From: Marinobacter sp. F4206
GTDB lineage: Bacteria > Pseudomonadota > Gammaproteobacteria > Pseudomonadales > Oleiphilaceae
Reading direction: 5' to 3'
Assembly (NCBI RefSeq): GCF_019392195.1
Contig: NZ_JAHXKI010000002.1
Coordinates: 868,001-932,000 of the forward strand
DNA: 64,000 nucleotides
The notes beneath the pieces were generated by a model. The model ran no database searches. It was not told the DNA's origin and was given only the letters and a program-made list of their open reading frames with translations. Positions 35,608 to 44,315 of the stretch are shown piece after piece; the stretch's first letter is position 1, and each line of letters starts with the position of its first letter. The position numbers and the translations under genes are program-made.

Positions 35608-36521
35608 AACGCCAGCGAGACCATTACCGGAATAAAGACCAGGGCAAACAGCGTGGTCAGCAGTACCGTGCCCGCAGCCTGCCTCGGCGAGGTGTCGAGC
35701 AGAGTCGCGATGACCACGGTATTGGCGGCAATGGGGGTAATGGAAATCAGGAACATGGCCTTGTGGACCGCGGGCTCGTAGACACCGAGCACATTGGCGT
35801 CCAGCCACCAGAACACGGTGGCCACCAGCGGCCAGACCACAAACTTGCCAACGAAGGCCAGGCCGGTAAAACGGATATTGCCGGCCAATCCCCGGAAACT
35901 GGTGATACTCATTCCGATGATCATCATGCCGAGCACACTGTAGGCACCCCGCAGATTATCAAACAATGGCACAAACACATCCGGAATCCGGAAGCCGGAC
36001 AGGTTCAGGAATACCGCAGCCAGGAACGCATAGACCGAAGGCAGCTTCGCGACCCGCCAGAGCGCCGCTTTCAGATCGTAACGGCCCCGGGCCGCCAGGT
36101 AGAACCCCACGGAGTTTTCGAACAGAGTGGTGCCGAGCATGCACACGATGTAGAGGCCCAACCCCTCTTCCCCGAACAGCAGCAAGGCCACGGGAACCCC
36201 GAAGTAGCCGGTATTGCCGGAGCCCACACACAGGGGAATAATGCTGGCACTGCCGTCGCTGATCACCCTTCTCGCCAGCTTGAGCTGGACAATACCCAGC
36301 ACCGAGGCAATCCCGAAGGTCAGGAACGGGAGGAAAATGACTTCCGGGGACAGTGGCGCGGCCATCACACCCGAGAACACCACGGAGGGTGTCACGATAT
36401 ACAGCATGATACCGGCAATGTGCTTGCCGCTGGCCTCCAGATAACGCCCTGCCACCCAGCCGAGAGCAACGGTCACGTACAGCGGGATCAGTTTGATAAA
36501 CAGTGCCAGCGCAGCGGCCAT
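35604..36521 (-). CDS. AEC family transporter
   Basis: A 305-residue protein of the auxin efflux carrier family with ten predicted membrane helices in two inverted halves. Conserved features: GSGNTGYFGVPVALLLFGEEG in the first crossover and ITPIAANTVVIATLL in the second. Bacterial members carry dicarboxylates such as malate or malonate, or are uncharacterised; the substrate cannot be read from sequence. It is convergent with the cation efflux gene and not in an operon. Confidence 0.85.
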   Translation of the reverse strand: MAAALALFIKLIPLYVTVALGWVAGRYLEASGKHIAGIMLYIVTPSVVFSGVMAAPLSPEVIFLPFLTFGIASVLGIVQLKLARRVISDGSASIIPLCVGSGNTGYFGVPVALLLFGEEGLGLYIVCMLGTTLFENSVGFYLAARGRYDLKAALWRVAKLPSVYAFLAAVFLNLSGFRIPDVFVPLFDNLRGAYSVLGMMIIGMSITSFRGLAGNIRFTGLAFVGKFVVWPLVATVFWWLDANVLGVYEPAVHKAMFLISITPIAANTVVIATLLDTSPRQAAGTVLLTTLFALVFIPVMVSLAF

Positions 36522-36652
36522 GAATGCTCCAGGCTAGAGAAGGGTGGTCGGGCGAAACCGCAAAGTGTAGCGTGAACCCGCTTTGACGGCCATTTTCCCG
36601 GCCCCGGGGGTTACGAGTTTTTCCCGGCAGCTCAGCGTCTTAACATACCTCA

Positions 36653-36666
36653 ATGACTTAGATCAT
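36653..36666 (+). promoter_or_regulatory. Possible FNR-like box before the second Crp/Fnr gene
   Basis: ATGAC-TTAG-ATCAT matches the consensus at 7 of 10 positions and is itself palindromic (AATGA-N6-TCATT). It lies about 60 bases upstream of the gene at 36726, suggesting autoregulation. Confidence 0.3.
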
Positions 36667-36725
36667 TTCCGGTCCGACGGCTCTGCTACCATAATTGCGA
36701 GATCGCTCATTACAGGGTTCACGCT

Positions 36726-37436
36726 ATGAACAGCATCCTCAGGCCGGACGTGACCTCTTCCCCCTGTATGCTGGGAGAAGACCACGCAGACATTGTCCGG
36801 CAAGAACCGGGTCCGCAATCCGACGCATTGCTCCACGGACTGAGCCGTGTGTTCGGGATCCGCCCCAATGACAACCCGGATGACACGGACACCCGCCTGC
36901 TCACCGATTTGTCCCAGCTCTTCCAGCGCCAACAGATCGATAGCGAATCCCCGCTGGAAAGGCACGACCAGCCGTGGGCTCGCGTGTACCTGGTGCAACA
37001 CGGCCTTCTGCGACTGTTTCGGGAGGCGCCAAGCGGAAAAGTGGCGATTCACCACTTCTTTTCCGAGGGTGACCTGGTCTGGCCGGTGTTTGGCCGCACC
37101 CGCACCGTGCGCAACACGTTGTGTCTAACCTCGGTGACCCCGGCAACGCTCTGGGTCGCGGATTTTTCCCGATTTCGCTCGACCATCCGTGCCCACGGCG
37201 AGGGGCTCTGGCCCCGCTTCGCGCTGGCACTGACCGAAGAACTGGCAGAGCTGACCAGCATGCGCGAATTCCGCAAACACACCATGCCTGCCCGGGAACG
37301 ATACCAGCTGCTTCTTGAAGAGTATCCGGAGCTGGTCAAACGCGTGCCGGACAACCAGCTGGCGTCCTGGCTGGGCGTTGTGCCCGCCACCTTCTCCCGC
37401 CTGAAAACCGGAGCCATCAAAAATCCGGGCCGTTGA
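36726..37436 (+). CDS. Crp/Fnr family regulator, divergent
   Basis: A 236-residue Crp/Fnr protein with an unusual N-terminal extension of about 55 residues, then a sensor barrel (VYLVQHGLLRLFREAPSGK, then HHFFSEGDLVWPVFG) and a C-terminal HTH with recognition helix VVPATFSRLKTG. Only two cysteines are seen, so it cannot hold an FNR-type 4Fe-4S cluster. The ligand is unknown. It lacks close likeness to the Dnr-type protein at 2621. A terminator hairpin follows. Confidence 0.8.
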   Translation: MNSILRPDVTSSPCMLGEDHADIVRQEPGPQSDALLHGLSRVFGIRPNDNPDDTDTRLLTDLSQLFQRQQIDSESPLERHDQPWARVYLVQHGLLRLFREAPSGKVAIHHFFSEGDLVWPVFGRTRTVRNTLCLTSVTPATLWVADFSRFRSTIRAHGEGLWPRFALALTEELAELTSMREFRKHTMPARERYQLLLEEYPELVKRVPDNQLASWLGVVPATFSRLKTGAIKNPGR

Positions 37437-37442
37437 GGAACC

Positions 37443-37473
37443 AAAAAAAAGCAGCAGGGGAATACCCTGCTGC
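37443..37473. terminator. Hairpin with adjacent A-tract
   Basis: GCAGCAGGG-GAATA-CCCTGCTGC makes a 9-bp stem, preceded on the plus strand by eight A. The T-run is on the minus strand, so it is canonical in that direction; for the plus-strand gene ending at 37436 it is a hairpin without a U-tail. Confidence 0.6.
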
Positions 37474-37555
37474 CCGAATTGCTCAACGCTTTCCGCACTA
37501 AATCTGTGTAGTTCTACGTTAAGGAGTGATTAAGTGATCACCTCAACGACCTGAA

Positions 37556-37578
37556 CTAAACTTGTAATTAAAGTTTAG
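37556..37578. promoter_or_regulatory. Dyad CTAAACTT-N7-AAGTTTAG upstream of hlyIII
   Basis: A perfect 8-bp inverted repeat with a 7-base AT-rich spacer, in an AT-rich intergenic region 148 bases before hlyIII. It could be an operator. I do not recognise the cognate regulator. Confidence 0.35.
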
Positions 37579-37668
37579 GGACCCTGACGTCCGGATGAAA
37601 TTGGAACTTTTCAGGCAGGTTGTTCAGTTTTTCTGAGCATGATCACAGGATGTTCATCCTGCGGTATT

Positions 37669-37693
37669 GCGTACACGTGTACGCTAAAGTACC
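37669..37693. promoter_or_regulatory. 16-bp palindrome and GTAC-N6-GTAC motif upstream of hlyIII
   Basis: GCGTACACGTGTACGC (37669-37684) is a perfect palindrome. Overlapping it, TGTACGCTAAAGTACC (37678-37693) agrees at 14 of 16 positions with TGTACGCACAAGTACC at 48297-48312, before sirB2 and the second nnrS. This suggests one regulator shared by the two loci. Confidence 0.4.
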
Positions 37694-37725
37694 TTACCGC
37701 CATGACTAATACGGGTACTGTTTCC

Positions 37726-38391
37726 ATGACTACCAACGAACTTCCATCGTCTTCCATCCACCATCGCATCGAGGAATGGCTGAACAGCGCCACTCATGGT
37801 ATCGGCGCCATTCTGAGCGTGATTGGCACGATCGCGCTGGTCGTTGGAGCAAGCCAACTCGGTGACACCTGGAAGGTGGTGAGTTTCAGTATTTTCGGCG
37901 CATCGCTGATCCTGCTTTACATGGCCTCAGCGCTCTACCATGGTGCGCGACACCCGAAACTGAAGACAGCCTTCAAAACTCTCGATCATTGCGCCATCTT
38001 CCTATTAATTGCAGGCACCTACACGCCGTTCCTGCTGGTCAACATGCGCGGCACCGTGGGCTGGACTCTGTTTGCCGTCATCTGGTCGCTGGCGCTGACC
38101 GGCGTCGTGCTCAAGATCATTTTCAAGAACCGGTTCAAACTGGCCCGGGTCGGCATCTACATCGCCATGGGGTGGCTGATCATCTTCGCGTCTTCGGACC
38201 TGGTGGCCAACCTCAGCGAAACGGCATTGAACCTGACCATCGCTGGCGGTGTCGTTTACACAGCGGGCGTCGCCTTCTATCTGGCCGACCGCATACCCTA
38301 TATGCACGCTGTGTGGCACCTGTTTGTTCTCGGCGGCAGCGCCTGTCATTTCAGCGCCATCTATTTCGGCGTGCTACCCCACGCGGTCTGA
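37726..38391 (+). CDS. Hemolysin III / TrhA family membrane protein
   Basis: A seven-helix membrane protein of the HlyIII (PAQR-like) family, about 221 residues. Family hallmarks: NSATHGIGAILS, SALYHG, FKTLDHCAIFLLIAGTYTPF and HAVWHLFVLGGSACHFSAI, holding the His/Asp/Ser set of the PAQR metal site. Despite the name it is probably not a toxin; in E. coli TrhA affects membrane energetics. Start 37726 fits family length; in-frame ATG 37702 is possible. It meets the next gene tail to tail with no gap. Confidence 0.85.
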   Translation: MTTNELPSSSIHHRIEEWLNSATHGIGAILSVIGTIALVVGASQLGDTWKVVSFSIFGASLILLYMASALYHGARHPKLKTAFKTLDHCAIFLLIAGTYTPFLLVNMRGTVGWTLFAVIWSLALTGVVLKIIFKNRFKLARVGIYIAMGWLIIFASSDLVANLSETALNLTIAGGVVYTAGVAFYLADRIPYMHAVWHLFVLGGSACHFSAIYFGVLPHAV

Positions 38392-38955
38392 TCAGAACGC
38401 CCAGACCATCGCCATCAGAACTCCCCACGCCAGCAAAGAGGCGGCCATCACGGTATAGGTGGCCGACATGGCTACCACATCGTTATCCGTCCGGTGACAG
38501 ATCGCGCGTACGCCCTGATAGATCAGGGCACAGGTGAGAAACATGGCGACAAGCACCGCCACAACGCTCACCATCAGCACCGGGACCAGCAATGCCAACG
38601 ACGAAAGCCAAAGAGGCAGTGGCGCGATTGCCGCCAGCAGGTAGGCATCCCGATAGCCGATTTCAAGTTTATGCCCCTCCAGAACCGCATGGATAAGCCA
38701 ACCCATCACAAAAAAGGTCAGCAGTTCCGCCAAAAACAGGATAGTGGTTATCAGCCGCCACTCCTTCTCGCCGAAGCCGGCCATAAAACTGTCTCCGTAC
38801 TGGGTACCGGCGTAATACAGAAGCACCGGCGGGAGGAAAGACATGGGGACGACGATCACCCAGGCCAGCAACGGGATTGAAAGATCCATGCGGCGTAACT
38901 CCTGCCACCCGCCGCCTTCAGAAAACGGCATTTTAATCAGATGACTGATGTTCAT
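38392..38955 (-). CDS. Yip1-domain (DUF1282-like) membrane protein
   Basis: A protein of about 187 residues with five predicted membrane helices. The N-terminus MNISHLIKMPFSEGGGWQEL is typical of bacterial Yip1-domain proteins. Function unknown. ATG 38955 has GGAGG six bases upstream; a longer reading from 39009 lacks support. Divergent from nnrS, so the two may share a control region, although no FNR or NsrR site was found there. Confidence 0.75.
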   Translation of the reverse strand: MNISHLIKMPFSEGGGWQELRRMDLSIPLLAWVIVVPMSFLPPVLLYYAGTQYGDSFMAGFGEKEWRLITTILFLAELLTFFVMGWLIHAVLEGHKLEIGYRDAYLLAAIAPLPLWLSSLALLVPVLMVSVVAVLVAMFLTCALIYQGVRAICHRTDNDVVAMSATYTVMAASLLAWGVLMAMVWAF

Positions 38956-39067
38956 ACCCCACCTCCGTGATACCAAAGATTGAGATATACTCGGCCCCAA
39001 AAGTCGCAAGCATAATACCTCTTATCTATTGTTTAGGCTTTCCACACCCAGCGGTCAAGGAGACGGA

Positions 39068-40210
39068 ATGCCCCCAGGTGAAAAGAATGTTCATGCCTTC
39101 TGGCTATTTTTCCCGGCAGCATCGGTTCTGGCCGCCATCGCGGTGCCTCTTTCAATTAGGGCTGTCCTGTCGGGTACCGGCTGGCCTTCGGGTCTGACCG
39201 GTGCGGGCCACGGACATGAACTGATCTTCGGTTTTGCTCTGGCACTGATTGCCGGCTACACCCTTGGCCCACAGCCTCGTCGAATTCTGCTTCCGCTTTT
39301 TGCGTTGTGGCTACTGGCCAGGGTCAGTTGGCTACTCGCCCCCGATACCGCCCTTGCACAGTTGCTAAGCCCCGCGTTTGCTCTGGCGCTGGCGCGATAC
39401 GCCGTGCCCCGCTTCAGCGCAGCCAAGAAATGGCGCAACAAAGCAGCCGCCCCCCTGATCCTCTTACTTTGCCTGCTGGCCGTGGGATTCCTGATCAGCC
39501 GGGACGCGAATCGCCATTTGCCATTTTCATTTCCAGACGCACACCAGCTCATGCAGAGTGCCATCCTCGGTCTGCTGATGCTGATGACATTTATCGGGGG
39601 GCGAGTGATTGCTCCGGCCGTTGCCGGAACTCTGGAGAAGCAGGGAATCCCCCTTAAAGCGCGCGTTCAGCCTCATATCGAGGGCACACTTATTCTCCTG
39701 CTCTCGGCATCTGTGGCGCTAAGCCTTGTTTCCGCGCCAGCGCTGCTTATTGGCTTCCTGCTTCTGGCAACAGCGGTGGGTATCATTATTCGTAGCGTCC
39801 GCTGGAAACTCTGGCTGTGCCGAAAGAGACCAGACTTGCTGGTCCTGGCTGCCGGCTACCTGTGGTTGGCTATCGGAGCCGGAATGACCGGGCTGCATCT
39901 CCTTGCGGGCGCATCCCCGGTCCCGGCATTGCACCTGATCACCATCGGCGCTCTGGGTACGCTGTCGACCAGTGTTATGCTCCGGCTTGCTTGGCAGCGG
40001 TCACATCGGATGTTTCCGCCTGCCTGGCAGGCACTTACCTCCGGCGCTGCCATCGCGACTTCGGCGATCAGCCGCTACCTCGCCGGTCCAACCCCGTTCA
40101 ACGAGCCTGGGTGGTTATGGCTCTCGAGCAGCCTCTGGTCCTTAGCTTTTCTGGGTGTTGCGGTGCAACTGCTCATGCTGGCGGGATCCTCAAAAAATCG
40201 GCGGAAATGA
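39068..40210 (+). CDS. NnrS family membrane protein (first copy)
   Basis: NnrS is a haem- and copper-binding membrane protein with about twelve helices that protects denitrifiers from NO-related stress. The protein has 380 residues, and the family motif is seen in GHGHELIFGFALALIAGYTLG. Later segments LRLAWQRSHRMF and TLGTLSTSVM fit the family loosely. ATG 39068 has AAGGAG five bases upstream. It is shorter and less canonical than the second copy at 48389. It lies upstream of narK2, separated by 256 bases. Confidence 0.82.
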   Translation: MPPGEKNVHAFWLFFPAASVLAAIAVPLSIRAVLSGTGWPSGLTGAGHGHELIFGFALALIAGYTLGPQPRRILLPLFALWLLARVSWLLAPDTALAQLLSPAFALALARYAVPRFSAAKKWRNKAAAPLILLLCLLAVGFLISRDANRHLPFSFPDAHQLMQSAILGLLMLMTFIGGRVIAPAVAGTLEKQGIPLKARVQPHIEGTLILLLSASVALSLVSAPALLIGFLLLATAVGIIIRSVRWKLWLCRKRPDLLVLAAGYLWLAIGAGMTGLHLLAGASPVPALHLITIGALGTLSTSVMLRLAWQRSHRMFPPAWQALTSGAAIATSAISRYLAGPTPFNEPGWLWLSSSLWSLAFLGVAVQLLMLAGSSKNRRK

Positions 40211-40358
40211 TTGGCTACCTCTACTGCGCCCGGTATCAAATCAACTACCACCTTAGGCCTACAACCTTCACAACCAACTGTTTTTATTGATTTTTAAAGA
40301 CACCTTCTCGTTCTAAAAAAAGACCAAAAATCCGACCTTCATCCGAGCGCGCTATTCC

Positions 40359-40372
40359 TTGACATTTATCAG
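40359..40372 (+). promoter_or_regulatory. FNR-type box and promoter of narK2
   Basis: TTGAC-ATTT-ATCAG matches the consensus at 8 of 10 positions, the same half-sites as the ubiU box. A CACAAT -10 (40396-40401) lies within one base of the class II distance, predicting a leader of about 60 bases. Nothing else recognisable lies between nnrS and this gene. Confidence 0.55.
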
Positions 40373-40466
40373 ACATCGTCTGGCTAGTTGATTTGCACAA
40401 TGTCTGCAAAGCCCAAAAAGCCACGGGTGCCGTGGCTCCGGGTTAGCAAACCAAGGAGCAAAAACC

Positions 40467-42098
40467 ATGGCCAATAGCACCGCTGACGCCGGATCCACTG
40501 GCGTTAAAGACAGAACCAACGCCGACATCGAACACTGGGATGTCGAAAACCCACAATTCTGGGAGGAACAGGGCAAAGGCATTGCCACCCGCAACCTCTG
40601 GATCTCCATTCCCAGCCTGCTGATGGGCTTCGCCGTCTGGCTGATGTGGGGGATGATCACCACCCAGATGAAAAACCTGGGTTTCCCTTTCTCCGTTGAA
40701 CAACTCTTTACCCTGAGCGCGATCGCCGGTCTCTCCGGCGCGACCCTCCGGATTCCGGCCTCCTTCATGATCAAGATTGCCGGTGGCCGCAACACGGTGT
40801 TTCTCACCACGTCGCTGCTGATGCTTCCTGCCCTGGGTACCGGCCTCGCCCTGATGAATCCGGACACCCCCTTTATTGTGTTCCAGGCTCTGGCTCTGCT
40901 CTCCGGTATCGGCGGCGGCAACTTCGCCTGCTCCATGAGTAACATCAGCACCTTCTACCCGAAGAGCAAGCAGGGTTATGGCCTCGGCATGAACGCCGGG
41001 CTCGGTAACTTTGGCGTCACCACGATGCAGGTTGTAATTCCCCTGGTCATGACCGTTGGCATCTTCGGCGCACTGGCCGGCGACCCGATGCAACTGCAAA
41101 GCCCCAGTGGCACCCTGATTGGTCGCATTGAAGCCGGCACCGACACCTGGATCCAGAATGCCGGATTCATCTGGTTGCTATTCCTGATTCCCCTGGCGTT
41201 CGCCAGCTGGTTCGGGATGAACAACCTGAAAGTGGTCACACCCAACCCGGGCAGCCCGATTTCCGCCTTCAGCAAGATCCTCGGTCTCTACGGCGTCGGT
41301 CTGCTGACGTCCATCGCCGGCGTCTGGGCACTGCAGATGATGAACATGTGGCTGGCATTGCCGGTGACCATTGTGCTGACCGTGGTGCTCTTGCGACTGA
41401 TCCCGGGCGACATCAAGCCGAACATCAAGAACCAGTTCGCGATATTCAGCAACAAGCACACCTGGTCGATGACCGTGCTGTACATCCTCACCTTTGGCTC
41501 GTTCATCGGTTTCTCTGCCGCCCTGCCGCTGTCCATCACCGTCATTTTTGGCAATATGATGGAAGTCGCCGCGGACGGCACCATGACCCGCGTCGTTAAT
41601 CCAGATGCGCCCAGCGCTCTCACCTGGGCCTGGATGGGCCCGTTCGTCGGTGCCCTGATCCGGCCGGTTGGCGGCTGGATTTCCGACAAGGTCGGCGGCT
41701 CCATCGTGACCCAGATTATCTCGGTGGTGATGGTGGCTGCGTCGGTCGCAACCGGCTATGTGATGATGCTGGCGTACAACAGCACCGATCCGAATACCTA
41801 CTTCGCGCCCTTCCTGATCCTCTTCATCATCATGTTCGCGGCCAGTGGTATCGGTAACGGCTCCACCTTCCGCAGCATCGGTTTCATCTTTGACCAGCAG
41901 CAGAAGGGCCCGGTGCTGGGCTGGACCTCAGCCGTTGCCGCCTACGGCGCGTTCATTGCACCGCGGGTGATGGGTCAGGAGATTCAGGCAGGAACACCGG
42001 AAGTCGCCATGTACGGTTTTGCGGTCTTCTACGCTGTATGCCTGCTGGTTAACTGGTGGTTCTATCTGCGCAAGAACGCCTACATCAAGAACCCGTAA
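40467..42098 (+). CDS. narK: NarK2-type nitrate/nitrite transporter
   Basis: A 543-residue NNP-family carrier. The two nitrate-binding arginines are present in SGATLRIPASF and GALIRPVGGWISDK, and the nitrate signature is seen as GMNAGLGNFGVTT. An unusual extracytoplasmic loop of about 40 residues (residues ~200-235) and a second (MMEVAADGTMTRVV) make it longer than the other carriers here. It would import nitrate or exchange it for nitrite during denitrification. Good AAGGAG site. It ends at a strong terminator. Confidence 0.93.
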   Translation: MANSTADAGSTGVKDRTNADIEHWDVENPQFWEEQGKGIATRNLWISIPSLLMGFAVWLMWGMITTQMKNLGFPFSVEQLFTLSAIAGLSGATLRIPASFMIKIAGGRNTVFLTTSLLMLPALGTGLALMNPDTPFIVFQALALLSGIGGGNFACSMSNISTFYPKSKQGYGLGMNAGLGNFGVTTMQVVIPLVMTVGIFGALAGDPMQLQSPSGTLIGRIEAGTDTWIQNAGFIWLLFLIPLAFASWFGMNNLKVVTPNPGSPISAFSKILGLYGVGLLTSIAGVWALQMMNMWLALPVTIVLTVVLLRLIPGDIKPNIKNQFAIFSNKHTWSMTVLYILTFGSFIGFSAALPLSITVIFGNMMEVAADGTMTRVVNPDAPSALTWAWMGPFVGALIRPVGGWISDKVGGSIVTQIISVVMVAASVATGYVMMLAYNSTDPNTYFAPFLILFIIMFAASGIGNGSTFRSIGFIFDQQQKGPVLGWTSAVAAYGAFIAPRVMGQEIQAGTPEVAMYGFAVFYAVCLLVNWWFYLRKNAYIKNP

Positions 42099-42117
42099 TA
42101 ACGACTGATCCGCCGGA

Positions 42118-42152
42118 GCCCCGGCCCCAGCAATGGGGCCGGGGCTTTGCTT
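42118..42152 (+). terminator. Terminator after narK2
   Basis: GCCCCGGCCCC and GGGGCCGGGGC form an 11-bp stem around AGCAAT, followed by TTTGCTTT. A typical intrinsic terminator. Confidence 0.85.
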
Positions 42153-42254
42153 TGCACAGAAAGTCACTGCCGCCGGCCAGAATGGTTTTGTAACCCATGG
42201 ACTGCTACTTTTAATGTATTAACAAAGCATCTTAACGGTTACCGGAATTAAACC

Positions 42255-42671
42255 ATGTCTTTCGATGATATCTTTGACGAAAGCTATGACCGCGCCCTGC
42301 TCACGTCGCCCAATGGCATTGAGTTCTTTGAAGCCTTCTACCGGCGATTTCTGAAATCCTCGGCAGAAGTCCGCATATTATTCCGCAATACCGACATGAC
42401 GGCACAACGCCGGATGCTGAAGAAATCGTTCTTCAGCCTGATCGCATTCTATGCCAGTGGCACCATTGACGATGTACTGCGAAGGATCGCTTACCTGCAC
42501 AGCGCCGACCAGCTCAATATAAAACCCCACCTTTACGATCTCTGGCTGGAATGCCTGATCGACACCGTCGCGGTGTACGATCCCGAATTCTGCGATGACG
42601 TCGAACTGGCCTGGCGGCTCATTCTGAGCCCCGGAATCACTTACATGAAGTTCGGATACGACCACTTCTGA
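42255..42671 (+). CDS. Single-domain globin-like protein
   Basis: A 138-residue globin-fold protein with no reductase domain. The B helix has FYRRFL with a B10 Tyr; TAQRRML has a Gln at the distal E7-like place; and AYLHSADQLNIKPHLYDLW has the proximal F8 His, aligning with Vitreoscilla haemoglobin as I recall it. Between nitrate/nitrite carriers, a role in NO binding or detoxification is likely (inference). No FNR box was found in the short upstream region. A bidirectional terminator follows. Confidence 0.75.
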   Translation: MSFDDIFDESYDRALLTSPNGIEFFEAFYRRFLKSSAEVRILFRNTDMTAQRRMLKKSFFSLIAFYASGTIDDVLRRIAYLHSADQLNIKPHLYDLWLECLIDTVAVYDPEFCDDVELAWRLILSPGITYMKFGYDHF

Positions 42672-42714
42672 AACCCTGACAACGTCCCGCTGGAACTGGG
42701 TAAAGGCGTGAAAT

Positions 42715-42749
42715 AAAAAAACCGCCAGGATTGCGCCTGGCGGTTTTTT
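42715..42749. terminator. Bidirectional terminator between globin and narK genes
   Basis: CCGCCAGG-ATTGCG-CCTGGCGG flanked by seven A and six T. It serves both converging genes. Confidence 0.9.
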
Positions 42750-42765
42750 GATCCCCTCTCTAAGG

Positions 42766-44271
42766 TCAGCCAGCGGTGGCGGCCGCCTGCCGGCGACGCT
42801 CCTCTTCCTCGATCTGAAGATCCACCGATGACACCTGGTACTCCTCGGCAAAGCCGGATTCAGGCTCTTTCAGCCACATCACGCACAGAACCCAACTGAT
42901 AAAGGCGCCCGCGGCGATAATGTAGAAGAACTGGGTCGGCGTGACGAAGGTGAAGATGGTGAGATAAACCACCGCTCCCACGTTACCGTAGGCCCCCGCC
43001 ATGCCGGAAATCTGCCCGGTCAGCCGGCGCTTGATCGAGGGTATGATGCCGAAGGTGGCACCCTCCGCCCCCTGGACAAAGAAGGAGGTGAACACGGTAA
43101 TTCCCACCGCAATGATCAGCGGCCAGCTGGAGTTCATCAGCCCCATCAGGGCGAAGCCCACGGAAATGCCAAACATGTAGCTGAGCATCACGAAGCGGCG
43201 GTTCCCGAGCCGGTCAGACACCAGACCACCCATGGGCCGGGCCACAAGATTCACGAAGGCAAAAGAAGCGGCGATGAGGCCTGCAGCTGTGGCGCTCAGG
43301 CTCCAGGTTTCCTCGAAGAACATCGGCAACATGGAGACCACCGCCAGTTCAGCGCCAAAGTTGGCAAAGTAGGTGCTGTTTAGCGCGGCGACGCTGTTGA
43401 ACGGGTACTTGTCGTCCTCAGGTACGCCTTTCTTCAGGATAGGCACGTTTACCCGCAGGATCTGGATGATCTGGTAGCAGACGATGGCGATGATTACCGC
43501 GTAGCAGATGGTGGCCCCGGTAACACTCAGGTAGCCCATGTTCTGGATGCGCCAGACCAGAATGCCCAGGACGCCAACCAGGGGAATGGTCCACAGGATC
43601 AGCTTGACCATGTCGCCCCAGGTGCTGACTTCCAGCGCCACCGCTTTGCGCGGCTTGCGGTGCACCGTACCAACGGGGCCATCGGTGATCGCGAACCAGT
43701 AGTAGATACCGTAGGCCGCCATCACAATCGCGCTCTGGGCGATGGCCCAGCGCCAGCCGTCCTCACCGCCGTACATGTGCAGGGCGATGGTCGGCAGGGA
43801 AATGGCCGCAGCCGCAGAGCCGAAATTGCCCCAGCCGGCGTAGAAGCCTTCGGCAAAGCCGATGTCCTTGGGCTTGAACCACATGGCGGTCATGTGAATG
43901 CCCACCACGAAGCTGGCGCCAATGGAGCTGAGTACCAGCCGGCTGACGAGCAACTGGGTCATGGTATTACCAAACGCGAACACCAGCGCCGGGATGGCCA
44001 TCAACACCATCAGCACCGAGAACACCCGACGCGGGCCGAAGCGGTCCAGGGCCATGCCCACGATGATCCGGGCGGGAATCGTCAGCGCCACGTTACAGAT
44101 GGCGAACAGGCGGATATCGTCGGTGGTCAGCCAGTCGACGCTCTTTAGCATGCTTGATGCCAGCGGCGCCATGTTGAACCACACGTAAAAGGTTATAAAG
44201 AATGCAATCCAGGTCAGGTGCAGCGCCTTGATCTCGGCGTTCCTGAAGTGGAAGACGTCAGCGACTTTCAT
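42766..44271 (-). CDS. NarK/NNP-type nitrate/nitrite transporter (minus strand)
   Basis: A 501-residue NNP carrier. Substrate arginines are kept: NVALTIPARIIVGMALDRFG in the first half and FVNLVARPMGGLVSDRLG in the second. The nitrate signature is EGFYAGWGNFGSAAAA, and the second is GMAGAYGNVGAVVY. A charged C-terminal tail (LQIEEEERRRQ) is present. It is preceded by uspA with a 44-base gap and a good GGAGG site, so both are likely transcribed from the FNR box region at 44824-44882. Confidence 0.92.
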   Translation of the reverse strand: MKVADVFHFRNAEIKALHLTWIAFFITFYVWFNMAPLASSMLKSVDWLTTDDIRLFAICNVALTIPARIIVGMALDRFGPRRVFSVLMVLMAIPALVFAFGNTMTQLLVSRLVLSSIGASFVVGIHMTAMWFKPKDIGFAEGFYAGWGNFGSAAAAISLPTIALHMYGGEDGWRWAIAQSAIVMAAYGIYYWFAITDGPVGTVHRKPRKAVALEVSTWGDMVKLILWTIPLVGVLGILVWRIQNMGYLSVTGATICYAVIIAIVCYQIIQILRVNVPILKKGVPEDDKYPFNSVAALNSTYFANFGAELAVVSMLPMFFEETWSLSATAAGLIAASFAFVNLVARPMGGLVSDRLGNRRFVMLSYMFGISVGFALMGLMNSSWPLIIAVGITVFTSFFVQGAEGATFGIIPSIKRRLTGQISGMAGAYGNVGAVVYLTIFTFVTPTQFFYIIAAGAFISWVLCVMWLKEPESGFAEEYQVSSVDLQIEEEERRRQAAATAG

Positions 44272-44315
44272 GTCAGCCTCCTTGGGCGATCAATTGAAAA
44301 CTCGAACTTGCCGAC

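Noticed and set aside
40216..40222. NarL heptamer TACCTCT upstream of narK2
   Set aside because: Dozens of such heptamers are expected by chance, and no paired site is seen.
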